A stretch of DNA of 64,000 nt, from the NCBI RefSeq assembly GCF_000970205.1, contig NZ_CP009512.1, forward strand, positions 1,984,001-2,048,000, written 5' to 3'. Within the stretch, counting starts at the first letter, position 1. Every line of letters begins with the position of its first letter. The notes beneath the pieces are model-generated. The model was not told where the DNA came from. It worked only from the letters and a program-made list of their open reading frames with translations, and did not search any database. Positions 26,774 through 36,126 of the stretch are shown in pieces. The translations under genes and the position numbers were made by a program. The stretch comes from Methanosarcina mazei S-6 (GTDB taxonomy: Archaea > Halobacteriota > Methanosarcinia > Methanosarcinales > Methanosarcinaceae).

Positions 26774-27619
26774 ATGAGATCTTCCCTGATCACAGTTCTT
26801 CTGTCGTCCGAGAAAAGGACGGACTTGCTTTTATTTTTGAAAGAGAAGCCAAGGACCATCGAAGAAATCAATTCAGAACTTGATACGAACCCGGTTGCTG
26901 TCCTGCCCCAGCTCAAAAAGTTAAAAGAAAACGGACTTGTTGTTCAGGCGGACAGAGTATACAGCCTTTCTCTTATGGGGAAAATAATTGTCCGAAGAAT
27001 GGAATCACTTGTAAAGGCTTTCAGGCTGCTTGAGGATAATTACGATTACTGGTCAGGCGTTAAGCCAGGAGGAGCTCCATCCGTTTTTTTCAAGCTGATG
27101 GAAGAACTTATGGAATTAATACCCGAAAACTGCCAGGAAGAAGATGATTTTTCAGCGTATCAGGAAATAACCGGGGCTTTTTGCAGCTCGAAACAGGTTT
27201 TTCTGATTATTTCAAACCGTAATCTGCACTATCCGAACATCTGTGCAGAAAATGCAAAGAAAGGGCTGAAGGTATCTGTAATTTTTACTCAATCTATATT
27301 TGAAAAGTTTACAGAAGAATTTAAAGACGAACTGGATGCTCTGCTTCTTCTTGAAAACTTTGAAATATACGTGCTGAATGGGGACCTAACTCCACCTGCA
27401 CTGGCAGTAACTGATACCATGGTTTTCGCCTGTTTTTCTTCTGGCAAATGTGACGAAGGCGAGGATAATACTATAGTAAGTTTCGGAGAAAAATCCGTAA
27501 ACTGGGGTCTGGAAACCTTTGAATACTTCCGAACGCAGGCAAAACCTCTGGTTTCCGGTGCATCAGGTAATTCACGTCTTCCAGACCACAGGAAAAATTT
27601 CGAACAGAAATATAAATAA
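26774..27619 (+). CDS. winged-helix transcriptional regulator with DUF1724-type C-terminal domain
   Basis: A 281-residue archaeal regulator of the group that includes the Msr methanogenesis regulators. Residues 1-80 form a winged helix (LLSSEKRTDLLLFLKEKP, then VLPQLKKLKENGLVVQADR). The remainder resembles DUF1724, with an alpha/beta pattern (SSKQVFLIISNRNLHYPN) thought to act as a sensor. I start at ATG 26774, 13 codons inside the longest frame, because family members begin with the MRSSLITVLLSSEKR-type sequence. The upstream 240 bp is AT-rich and holds its promoter. It lies between the GC-rich island and the convergent fumarase genes; its targets are unknown. Confidence 0.8.
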   Translation: MRSSLITVLLSSEKRTDLLLFLKEKPRTIEEINSELDTNPVAVLPQLKKLKENGLVVQADRVYSLSLMGKIIVRRMESLVKAFRLLEDNYDYWSGVKPGGAPSVFFKLMEELMELIPENCQEEDDFSAYQEITGAFCSSKQVFLIISNRNLHYPNICAENAKKGLKVSVIFTQSIFEKFTEEFKDELDALLLLENFEIYVLNGDLTPPALAVTDTMVFACFSSGKCDEGEDNTIVSFGEKSVNWGLETFEYFRTQAKPLVSGASGNSRLPDHRKNFEQKYK

Positions 27620-27710
27620 TACAGGATCCCAGAGAGGCTGGCACAGCTTCGGAAACTTTAAGTGAAAAATAAAATCAACCCGATTAGACTTAACTGGCTG
27701 AGAGCAAATC

Positions 27711-28289
27711 TTATTTTTGCAGCTCTTCAAGCGCTTTCTCAGCTTTTTCTCTTACCTCTGAAAAAATGTCTTTCCCCTTTGCGTCAATTCCTACAATAAG
27801 AGGCCCGAATTTTTCAACCCTGAGAATCCAGACGGCTTCAGGCATGCCAAGGTCAGGCCAGTGGACGGTTTTTACATCTTTTATCAGCTCTGCTGCAAGG
27901 GCTGCACATCCTCCGGTGTATGCGAGGTAGACGCAGCAGCTTTTAAGTGAATCTGCAACGTTTTTCATCCCGCCTTTTCCGATAATCGCACGGACTTTGT
28001 GGGTTTTCAGGAGAGGCGGGGTCATTTTTGACATCCTGCCGCTGGTCGTTGGTCCTGCTGATATTACTTTCCAGCCGGATTCAGTCTGCTGCATGAGAGG
28101 GCCGCAATGATAGATTACTGCCCCTTCGAGTGAAAATGGGAGCTCTTCTCCTCTTTCTTCCATTTCGAGAATCCTGGCATGGGCTTCATCTCTGGCGGTC
28201 AGGATTTCCCCTGAGATATAAACAATGTCTCCGGCGTTGAGTTTCTCAATGTCTTCAAACTTAAGTGGAGTTTGCAGGTGATATTCCAT
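27711..28289 (-). CDS. fumB: class I fumarate hydratase, beta subunit
   Basis: A 192-residue C-terminal-type subunit of the two-part iron-sulfur fumarase/tartrate dehydratase family. Together with the upstream alpha subunit it would interconvert fumarate and malate in the partial TCA pathway. Visible conserved segments include GDIVYISGEILTARDEAH, GPTTSGRMSKMTPPLLK, GKGGM and YTGGCAALAAELIKDVKTVHW. The length is typical for split archaeal enzymes. It abuts the alpha-subunit gene (stop and start share the boundary at 28289), so the two are co-translated. I use the symbol for the beta subunit of the split enzyme, not E. coli FumB. Confidence 0.92.
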   Translation of the reverse strand: MEYHLQTPLKFEDIEKLNAGDIVYISGEILTARDEAHARILEMEERGEELPFSLEGAVIYHCGPLMQQTESGWKVISAGPTTSGRMSKMTPPLLKTHKVRAIIGKGGMKNVADSLKSCCVYLAYTGGCAALAAELIKDVKTVHWPDLGMPEAVWILRVEKFGPLIVGIDAKGKDIFSEVREKAEKALEELQK

Positions 28290-29131
28290 TATTCTTCCTC
28301 CCCGAATACTATTGAAGCATGCCTGTTAGCCCAGCACTGGATGTTTATGGCAACAGGAAGGGACGCTGTATGGCAGTGTGCTGTTTTTATGTGTACTGCA
28401 AGAGCGGTTGTGCTGCCTCCAAGCCCCATACAGCCGATTCCAAGAGCGTTTACCGCTTCAAGGACCTCTTGTTCAAGCTCGTTCATGGGTGCATCCAGAG
28501 GCTCAAGAAGAGCTTCTTTTGCAAGCCTGGCTGCTTTGTCAAAAGAGCCTCCTATCCCTATCCCCAGGGTCAGAGGAGGACAGGGCATCCCACCTGCATT
28601 AATCACGGTTTCAAGCACGAAATTCTTGATACTGCCTGCTTCTGTAGGGTTAAACATCCTGAGTGCGCTCATATTTTCCGAGCCCGCACCTTTTGGGGAG
28701 ACCGTGATCTTCAGCTGCTTTCCGGGCACGAGTTTCCAGTGAATATCCGGGATTCCTGAGCCTGTATTATTTCCGCTGTTATTTCTGTTCAACGGGTCCA
28801 CAGCATTGGGGCGGAGAGGAATTTCCCTGGTTGCGAGGACAACTGCATCTCTTACCGCGGCTTCAAGGTCAAAACCTGGCTGAAACTCAGTCCCGAGCTC
28901 GGCAAAAAAGATCATGATGCCCGTATCCTGGCACATCGGGACCGCGTGATTTTTAGCAATCTCAATGTTTTTAAGGATTGCCTGGAGCTGGGATTTTGCA
29001 ACCTGATTTTCTTCTATGGATTCAGCTTTCCTGAGCGCATTCACGACGTCATCGGGAAGTTCAATTTCTGCTTTTCTAATAAGGTCTGCAATAGACCGGA
29101 TAAAGTTTTCACAGCGTATTTTCAAAGACAA
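28289..29131 (-). CDS. fumA: class I fumarate hydratase, alpha subunit
   Basis: The iron-sulfur subunit of split class I fumarase. Three cysteines in conserved settings bind the [4Fe-4S] cluster: VPMCQDTGIM, MPCPPLTLGIGIGG and GIGCMGLGGS. The open frame extends to 29182, but its first 17 residues (a Cys/Tyr-rich MIPPSYCFYYFI) do not look family-like. A TTG at 29131 after GGTGGTC gives a product of about 280 residues beginning MSLKIRCENFIRS, which I prefer. It is followed directly by the beta subunit in the same transcript. Confidence 0.92.
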   Translation of the reverse strand: MSLKIRCENFIRSIADLIRKAEIELPDDVVNALRKAESIEENQVAKSQLQAILKNIEIAKNHAVPMCQDTGIMIFFAELGTEFQPGFDLEAAVRDAVVLATREIPLRPNAVDPLNRNNSGNNTGSGIPDIHWKLVPGKQLKITVSPKGAGSENMSALRMFNPTEAGSIKNFVLETVINAGGMPCPPLTLGIGIGGSFDKAARLAKEALLEPLDAPMNELEQEVLEAVNALGIGCMGLGGSTTALAVHIKTAHCHTASLPVAINIQCWANRHASIVFGEEE

Positions 29132-29182
29132 AAGACCACCAGAATGGATAAAATAATAAAAACAATATGATGGAGGAATCAA

Positions 29183-30122
29183 ATTCTCAGGTACTTATGC
29201 AGGTGAATCCTGAATTTTCTGAAAATTGGATGGTCAGACTTAAATATGTTTTTATTCAGTCCCTCCCATTTTCTTTCGCTGTTTTGGTTGCGTTTCCCAC
29301 TTCAGAAGAATATTATTTATACTGAATGGTGAAAATTTATACTGAATGGTGAAGAACTGAACTTATAAAATCTCAAAAAGCTGCTTTCCTTTGGAAAAGA
29401 TGTGATTAATTCTCAATTCTAACCGGTTGTATTTTTCAAGGAGATAAAATAGAAATTTATAACTAAAGTATGCGTCTAAAAGAAATGATTTTTATTTTTG
29501 GAGTTTTCCTTTGATTTTTTTAATAATATGACAACATTATATTCAAGTATTTAATGTGCCTCTGATTACAATGAAATTAAATTAAATTAGGACACATGCC
29601 TTAAACTCTTTAAATATCCAAGACCATACCTGCTTCAAGAAAGCTGTTGATAATTTTCAGATTCCAATTATCTATTGAGTTCAGGTTATACTGAAAGTAA
29701 CTATGTTTCTGAACATATATTCTCTATGAATCTTATACCATTATACTTATATTGACATATGTCAAGTATCTTTTAATGGGTCAAAAAACGTAATCAGTAC
29801 GCATTTAAGGAAATAATAGAGTTTGCGCTGTCGAGTCACTAAATTAGTACAAAAAGCCAAAGTTATCAAAACGTATTTTTTTCATAATATCTTTAGTGGT
29901 AAATTTCGGTACTAGGGTGCGTAAGTTCTATTTTAAAAATGAAGCCTGGTTTGTGACTATTGAAGATATTTGGGGTCTATAGTGGGGCAGTTATAAAGGT
30001 TGCATTCTTGACCAGAAATCCGAAAAGCAGTCAATTTTGGAATAGATCATCCTTCATTAGTGATCACTATTGTTAGTAACTGACATTTGCGATCAATACT
30101 AGGAATAAGGGGAGAGTTGGAA
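29183..30122. promoter_or_regulatory. long AT-rich region upstream of the protease cassette
   Basis: No gene in about 940 bp. Visible elements are a direct repeat of TTTATACTGAATGGTGAA (about 29318-29352), a perfect palindrome TTGACATATGTCAA at 29752-29765, a TATA-like GTTATAAAGG near 29990, and a perfect palindrome TAGTGATCACTA at 30058-30069, about 55 bp before the first cassette gene. The palindromes are candidate operator sites, and the region probably holds the promoter of the cassette. Confidence 0.45.
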
Positions 30123-32540
30123 ATGGTTGATGCTGTAGGACCAGTATTTACGGGTGGATTTGAGGAATTTGTTGTTAATGGGGAAAGCGGCGAGCAATAT
30201 ACGATCCTTTACCTGCCTGATCGGAATAACGATCAATTACAGAGAGAAGGTAAAGCTCCGGTTTACTACTGGGTGCCAGGACAGGTACGGTTAGCCCGTT
30301 TTGGTGACACTGGCGACTTCAAGTTCCGCCACATTCATTTTGTAGGCGTTATGGATGAGCAAACACATGTGGGTGTAGAGGGCCGTGCCGAAGTGGTAGG
30401 TGGGTTGCTGTCATTCACAACCACATCCCGATATCCGACTTCGGTTCTTAAACAGGCAGAGGAGCAACTTTTGAATAAATTCCGGGGTAATAATGACCGC
30501 TACTGGGGATGGCGTACACAGGCTGCCCCCATGTTTCGCATAGCCCCTATTCGTGACAACCGTACAGCGATCACGAATCTGACTCCAGGCCGCAATGGCA
30601 CCGCACCTGCAGAAAATATAAGCGCCCCGGCAGGCGGTGGTGCTACATCTGGTGGTATTACTCCTCCGGGGGAATCGGGGGCAGCCCCCAGGAGCCTGGT
30701 GCGCCGTGCAGATCTGAGCAAGCGTGTAATACACGGTCGTGCAAACAATGAATCCAATCTGGATGCCTGGGCTTGGGAACTTCAGGGTCAGGGTCCAGGT
30801 TCGGTAACTGGCGGTGAAAACGCTTTTGCCGGTCTAGTTGGTGCCTATCCCAGCGAATTAATCTGGGCAGGTTTTCGTGGCGCTGCAAGCCCGATTGTCG
30901 CAACCCAGTACCTGACACTACCCGTGTGGAGCCAGGAAATCTGGCTGAAGATCACTGGTAACTGGGATCGCATCTTTCAGCACTTTTCTGCTCATGCCAA
31001 TGCAAAATACCTGTGGTTTGCGGGCGATGTCAAAGCAGAGTTCAACAACCTGCGCATAAACGGCGATATCAAAGTGGAGATGGCCATTGACGGAACTATA
31101 CCCGGAGCAGAAAATATAGAGAAAGAGATCAATAAACGTATTGAACTTATATCGCAAAAATTCATGGATGAAGCTGCTAAACGCATATTTGAACCTGCAC
31201 CACCGACTGTAGAGCCAGCCCAGGCACCAAGTGGCGGCATATTTAGCAGCATCTTTGGTTATGGTGGGGGGTTTGCCCTCAAGTATCGTCGTGACCAGAC
31301 AAAACTCGATTTGAAATATGAAGAGACGCGCTACCATCGTTATTTGCAGCCCACAACCATCAGCTCCTCCTTCGAAGGTATCTATAATGAATTAAAGCGC
31401 GACCCCGATGCGGAGAAAAAATACTTCGTCCGTTTGATTATGGGTGACCTCAGCCGCAAAGTGACCCGTATAGTCAAACCTATAGTTAACTGGCCGGATC
31501 CGTCTAAAAGCTGGGTCGGTGAACCTGTGGCCTTCCTATCCGCAGAAATCGGTTATCCTGGTCCCACGGGCAGCAAACAGTGGATGGCGCATGTCTTCCA
31601 GAGTACGGATACAACTGATCAGACCAACTGGTCTCCAGCCTTCGCACTGCGCCAGAAGGACGAAGTGTCCAACCCACCAGATGACTGGGAACCTGATGTT
31701 ACTTATGTGCGCCGGCGTGTCCACCTCACCGAACCAATGGGAATTACAGATAATCCGCTGGTAAAGGTCGATGTTGAGAAGAATGTAGTCGACCTGGACC
31801 CGGAAGGAGGTACTCCTACTACCGATAATGTCCTGGAGGTGCGTGCCGATTCTGCAGGTAAACTGGAGGTAGGGCCTATAGATATTGATGTAGTGTTGCA
31901 GGACAATACCCAGGTGGTGACTGTGGAATTCAAGGCAAGTGGACATAAACACGATGGAAGTGAAAGACCGGTTGTCAGGTTCCAGTGGAAATTCGATGAC
32001 CAGTCAAGCCCGCGTTACTGGGAAATTTTTACAGGTCAAACTGATTACGCGCCTATATACGATTACCGCGTCACTGTTGATGTCAAAGGCACACTTTTCA
32101 GCCGGGGCATGGCGTGGACAGGACCATGGACATCAGGCCTGGGCAATGGCCCGCTTATGGTACACGTTCCCTCTCCTGATGAAGCAGGAGTAAATACACG
32201 CCGTATGGAGCCCAGGCAGGTAGCAGTCGAGTCCCCGGTAGGTCAGCCCGTTGAGGAAAGCAAGCCGTCAACATCAGCGCCTCCAGGTGATGAATCCGGT
32301 GGAACGACGTCACCAATTACTGCACCGCCGGGAAGCCCGCGTACAGAGAGCGTCCCTGAAAAAAAGGAGGAACATATCGTTGCCGGATACAATGTCAACC
32401 AGCCCCGGGTAGAAGCACCTCCAGGAGAGTTCGGCGAAACCAAAACAACTAAAAAAACAGCCCGTACTAAAAAAACAGTAGCCGAAAAAACCGAGAAACT
32501 TGAAGAACTGACCGGGGACAAAAGCTGGGTGAAGTTATAA
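30123..32540 (+). CDS. large beta-rich protein of unknown function (cassette gene 1)
   Basis: An 805-residue protein I do not recognise. The start at 30123 follows AAGGGGAGAG; an in-frame ATG 36 bp upstream lacks one. No signal peptide or membrane helix. The N-terminal 150 residues are beta-rich, followed by a Gly/Pro/Ser linker (about 175-210), a central region with NNLRINGDIKVEMAIDGTIP, and a C-terminal beta region (VRFQWKFDDQSSPRYWEIF). The end is a Pro/Gly-rich segment and a Lys/Thr-rich tail (KTTKKTARTKKTVAEK). Arginine is often CGN rather than the AGR favoured in neighbouring genes, suggesting acquisition. It heads a five-gene plus-strand set with two peptidases. Confidence 0.85.
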   Translation: MVDAVGPVFTGGFEEFVVNGESGEQYTILYLPDRNNDQLQREGKAPVYYWVPGQVRLARFGDTGDFKFRHIHFVGVMDEQTHVGVEGRAEVVGGLLSFTTTSRYPTSVLKQAEEQLLNKFRGNNDRYWGWRTQAAPMFRIAPIRDNRTAITNLTPGRNGTAPAENISAPAGGGATSGGITPPGESGAAPRSLVRRADLSKRVIHGRANNESNLDAWAWELQGQGPGSVTGGENAFAGLVGAYPSELIWAGFRGAASPIVATQYLTLPVWSQEIWLKITGNWDRIFQHFSAHANAKYLWFAGDVKAEFNNLRINGDIKVEMAIDGTIPGAENIEKEINKRIELISQKFMDEAAKRIFEPAPPTVEPAQAPSGGIFSSIFGYGGGFALKYRRDQTKLDLKYEETRYHRYLQPTTISSSFEGIYNELKRDPDAEKKYFVRLIMGDLSRKVTRIVKPIVNWPDPSKSWVGEPVAFLSAEIGYPGPTGSKQWMAHVFQSTDTTDQTNWSPAFALRQKDEVSNPPDDWEPDVTYVRRRVHLTEPMGITDNPLVKVDVEKNVVDLDPEGGTPTTDNVLEVRADSAGKLEVGPIDIDVVLQDNTQVVTVEFKASGHKHDGSERPVVRFQWKFDDQSSPRYWEIFTGQTDYAPIYDYRVTVDVKGTLFSRGMAWTGPWTSGLGNGPLMVHVPSPDEAGVNTRRMEPRQVAVESPVGQPVEESKPSTSAPPGDESGGTTSPITAPPGSPRTESVPEKKEEHIVAGYNVNQPRVEAPPGEFGETKTTKKTARTKKTVAEKTEKLEELTGDKSWVKL

Positions 32541-32672
32541 AATGCATTTCTGTCGAGCGTAACTTGCTTGCTTTTGAGGATTACGGATTCTGACCTGACA
32601 GGATTCTATTCCTCTTCTCTTTCCAGTTTTTATCTTACGGAGAGTCTTTTGAGCAGGCAGGGGAGGAACCTT

Positions 32673-35600
32673 ATGTCCGATATGATAGCTAATGATCAGC
32701 CCGGCGAAGAAGACTGGATACCTGGCTCGGTAACCCTAGGTAACGGTAAGGTAATTTCTATCCTGACCATACCTGCTGCCAGCGGATATGTTACCTACGT
32801 GCTGCCACAAATTCCTTCTCTTGTTAATAGTACATCTGGAGAGCCGATGCTTTCCCTCTCTCTTATTCTCAGCAGGCAGCCGGGTCCCGAAGAGGACAGC
32901 GTTTATCCGCTGATAGAAAGCGCACTCCTTACAATGGATGTAAGGATAGGGATAGAAGCGAGTGTACTGGACGCAATGTTCGCTTCCTGCCAGGGGGAAT
33001 GCCGCAGGCTCTTTGCCCGTAGTATAGATTACCAGTTTTTTTTGTCAGAAGATGACCAGAAGCCACCTGTTATTCTGACACAGGCGAAAGCCAGCGGGAG
33101 CGAAGGCCGCACAGGCATAAGTGTTCACCTTGACCATATGCAGGCTCTGGATGTGCTTGCAGCACTTGACAGCACACCATCACGCCTACATCTCTCCGCC
33201 ACCATTCATTATCAGACTGCCGGAATTTCTCATTCCGTTCACCTCTCTGGTTCCTGGGCTGCCATGCACGACTTCATCAGTGGTTATCAGGACGATAGCG
33301 GCTATATCAGTGAAACTCAACTCTACCAGCTCATTTCAGATATGGCTGAGAAAGGGCTTCTCATGGTTACCGAAGAAAATGGCAGTCCAATACATTTACC
33401 CTCTGAGGATCTGGTGCACCTCTTTATGCGCCAGGCAATGGTTATCTTACGCAGGGAACCAGATCCCGAAAATGATAAAGTTCGGTACGCGCTTCGTCCC
33501 CGTCCATATGAAGGTTTTGGACTCAGCTACACCGAATCTATTGTCACCGCTGGCATGAAGACCTGTGAGCTTTGCACGTCTCTGGACCAGATTATTGGTG
33601 GTATACTTAAGGGTCGTAACTGGACAGAATATGTGCACCTGGTGGCTAAGGAGTCCAATTCCTCCGAAATCTTATCACCGGTTCCTAAAAAGGTGCATGC
33701 AACAAGGAGCCGGCGGGGAGAACGTAGCGGCAGCAGCATAAAAATGGCTGCAATTGACAATAGCCTCGTTTCACTTTCTTTAGCTGCCCTTCCCGGCACC
33801 TTTTTTACTCCTCTCCCAAATCAGGGAATGTTACATCCTTCGAAGGAAGCGATCCATCATATCGAGCTGGACGATTTCCGTCTGGACCTGGGGAAACCTA
33901 TTAATCGACGCAGCCTGCCTGTTGTTGGTAACCGAAACGCACCTTACTGGAGCGACCGCATAGATGCCAATAAATTATGGTACGCTCCTGTATACGAAAT
34001 AATTGAGCCTGAACCCAATGCTGATCCCGGCAGCAGTCCATTTCTGTTTTCTTTTGAACGGTTTGGAGCTACCGGTACCGGAGAACCTGCTCTTCGCGGA
34101 AGCGTAAGATTTACCCTGCGTTTCAGAATGAGTGAAGAGACCGAATCTGCCCTGAGCCAGATTAACCTTGTTAATAAAGCTCAACCCGTAAACTTTGAGA
34201 ATCTCTCCGTTTCTTTACTGGTACCCTTTGTCGATGAAACCGATGGTCGGGTCAAGCAGCACTTTTTCGAAGCGGCTGTGCAAAAGCAGGGGGATACTGT
34301 GATCGCGACCGTATCGATGCTTAACGAATGGGTACGTCTCACTTACGGTGCGCTTGCCATAGAGGATTTTCAGGAGTCTTCCGCACAGGTTCAGGTTGCT
34401 TACACCTTCAAAAGTTACGTGCCTGTAGAAGGTAAGAATCTGGAACTTGCATTTGGCGGAAAAGCGATATACACTCCAGTTACCTATTCTTCTGCGGAAG
34501 CTTCTGCATTAAAGGGTACACCCTATCTGGATGCAACTACTCTTACACATTTCCGGCCAGTAGAGGAGGTACATTATATTCGTGAGGCGTCCGGTTTATT
34601 TCCTCGCCTCGATTCACGTTTTGAGGTTTCCACCCCGGTCAAGTTCCCGGTTCTTTCAAGCCAGCCAGTGACTTCTACGGCTGTTCGGGTGAGACCGCAG
34701 TTGACTGTCGCCACCAGTGTAGCATCTCTTATAAAAAAAGTAAAATACGCTATCCATACTGAGGTACAGCAGCAAATAAAGGCTCTTCTGGTCCCTTGCA
34801 ACCTTTTTGGCAATTTTTATCAGGAAATACGCAATGAAGCGCCAGCTTCTATTGGTTGTCAGGATGCCTTCAAACTTGGCCGGATAAGCTATAACCAGTA
34901 TGAAGAAATAAGTGCTCTACGTGACCCGGCATATCTGGTCTACAGATCATTGCAGCAGCCCGGGCATTTCCTGGTGGTTCCAGCTTCTTTCTGCATCAGT
35001 AGGCGTACCGCTGGTGAGACTGACGCTTACCGTCCTTTAATTTTCCTCAATGCTCTTATTGATTCAGCAGTGGCTTCAAACAACCGTGTCGAGTTGCGTG
35101 CCACTCTTGAACCCGATTTGCCTTTATTTAAGCTCAGCGCACTTCTGGAGCAGCTTAAAGCATACGATCAAAATCCGAAAATCCATTACCCAACTGACAT
35201 TCCATACGAAAAGGTTGATTTCAATTGGGCGATGCACACCTCCATCACTGCCAGTAGCGAGGCAGATCTACTGGAAGTCAATGGTCCTTTCATTAGCGCC
35301 TACTTCAGTATGGGCCTGCCCGACTGGCAATTAATGCGCAGCGTTTTGAGCAGTCCGGGGCTTGGCGGAAGTGTTTCTTTTACACTGGCAGACGGCAGCA
35401 AGCTTGTTTCTAACCTGCTGCTTAAGCTGGACAGGATACGTGGACCCTGGCATGGTGGTCCCCTGGAGGTAGCATCTCAGGACGGTAAAGTAAAACTTTC
35501 CAACCGTATTGAAAGGGCCATCGACGTCAGCGACCTCGTACGTTATGCCGGAAACAGCGTGGCTGAAAGAGTGCCTGTGGGGGTCTCACTTGTTCCAGAC

Positions 35601-36005
35601 CAGACTTTTACCGTGTCTGCCGGCAGCGGACTCCAGCCTGTCTACAGCTACCCTCCGGGTGATCCGGTAGCTATTGAAGAAGTGCGCAGTTTCGTTGAAG
35701 ACATCTACAGTAACCTTATTTTTATAAACCTGACCAATTTCGGCAACCATAACCTCCTTCGACTTGATGTGGAGGCCCGGTTGCAGGGGCTGAACAGCCT
35801 TTACACAGCCCAGCTCACAGAAGAGCTGCCTGTGGCTGACATTCCTATTGTGCTGCCTCTAACTACCTACCTGGAGAAGCATATACTGGATTTCCGTGTA
35901 ATCAAGATATTCAATAATCGTAGTGCGGAGACGACTGAATGGATTCATTGGGATCTTGGTACTGCTGTTCCAATCAGCCTGACGCGCGAGCTCCTTGGCC
36001 TTTAA
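32673..36005 (+). CDS. large protein of unknown function (cassette gene 2)
   Basis: A 1110-residue protein I do not recognise. I start at ATG 32673, which has an excellent ribosome-binding site (GGGGAGG, 6 nt spacing), rather than at the TTG 105 bp upstream. No signal peptide or membrane segment. The sequence is mostly beta-type with islands of helix (QLYQLISDMAEKGLLMV near residue 215; VEQQ-rich helix near 700). Cys clusters (CQGECRR, CELC) occur in the first third. No catalytic motif is apparent. It may be a structural or binding component. It lies 132 bp after gene 1 and 121 bp before the subtilase gene. Confidence 0.85.
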   Translation: MSDMIANDQPGEEDWIPGSVTLGNGKVISILTIPAASGYVTYVLPQIPSLVNSTSGEPMLSLSLILSRQPGPEEDSVYPLIESALLTMDVRIGIEASVLDAMFASCQGECRRLFARSIDYQFFLSEDDQKPPVILTQAKASGSEGRTGISVHLDHMQALDVLAALDSTPSRLHLSATIHYQTAGISHSVHLSGSWAAMHDFISGYQDDSGYISETQLYQLISDMAEKGLLMVTEENGSPIHLPSEDLVHLFMRQAMVILRREPDPENDKVRYALRPRPYEGFGLSYTESIVTAGMKTCELCTSLDQIIGGILKGRNWTEYVHLVAKESNSSEILSPVPKKVHATRSRRGERSGSSIKMAAIDNSLVSLSLAALPGTFFTPLPNQGMLHPSKEAIHHIELDDFRLDLGKPINRRSLPVVGNRNAPYWSDRIDANKLWYAPVYEIIEPEPNADPGSSPFLFSFERFGATGTGEPALRGSVRFTLRFRMSEETESALSQINLVNKAQPVNFENLSVSLLVPFVDETDGRVKQHFFEAAVQKQGDTVIATVSMLNEWVRLTYGALAIEDFQESSAQVQVAYTFKSYVPVEGKNLELAFGGKAIYTPVTYSSAEASALKGTPYLDATTLTHFRPVEEVHYIREASGLFPRLDSRFEVSTPVKFPVLSSQPVTSTAVRVRPQLTVATSVASLIKKVKYAIHTEVQQQIKALLVPCNLFGNFYQEIRNEAPASIGCQDAFKLGRISYNQYEEISALRDPAYLVYRSLQQPGHFLVVPASFCISRRTAGETDAYRPLIFLNALIDSAVASNNRVELRATLEPDLPLFKLSALLEQLKAYDQNPKIHYPTDIPYEKVDFNWAMHTSITASSEADLLEVNGPFISAYFSMGLPDWQLMRSVLSSPGLGGSVSFTLADGSKLVSNLLLKLDRIRGPWHGGPLEVASQDGKVKLSNRIERAIDVSDLVRYAGNSVAERVPVGVSLVPDQTFTVSAGSGLQPVYSYPPGDPVAIEEVRSFVEDIYSNLIFINLTNFGNHNLLRLDVEARLQGLNSLYTAQLTEELPVADIPIVLPLTTYLEKHILDFRVIKIFNNRSAETTEWIHWDLGTAVPISLTRELLGL

Positions 36006-36126
36006 ACTAATAACAGCCTGGCCTGCAAAAGACGCCTTTTGTTATAGCCGGGATTTCAGACCGAAGACACATCAGGGTAACCGAATAAGTGGATTTGTGA
36101 GGATAACCGAGCAGGGGGATATTGAT

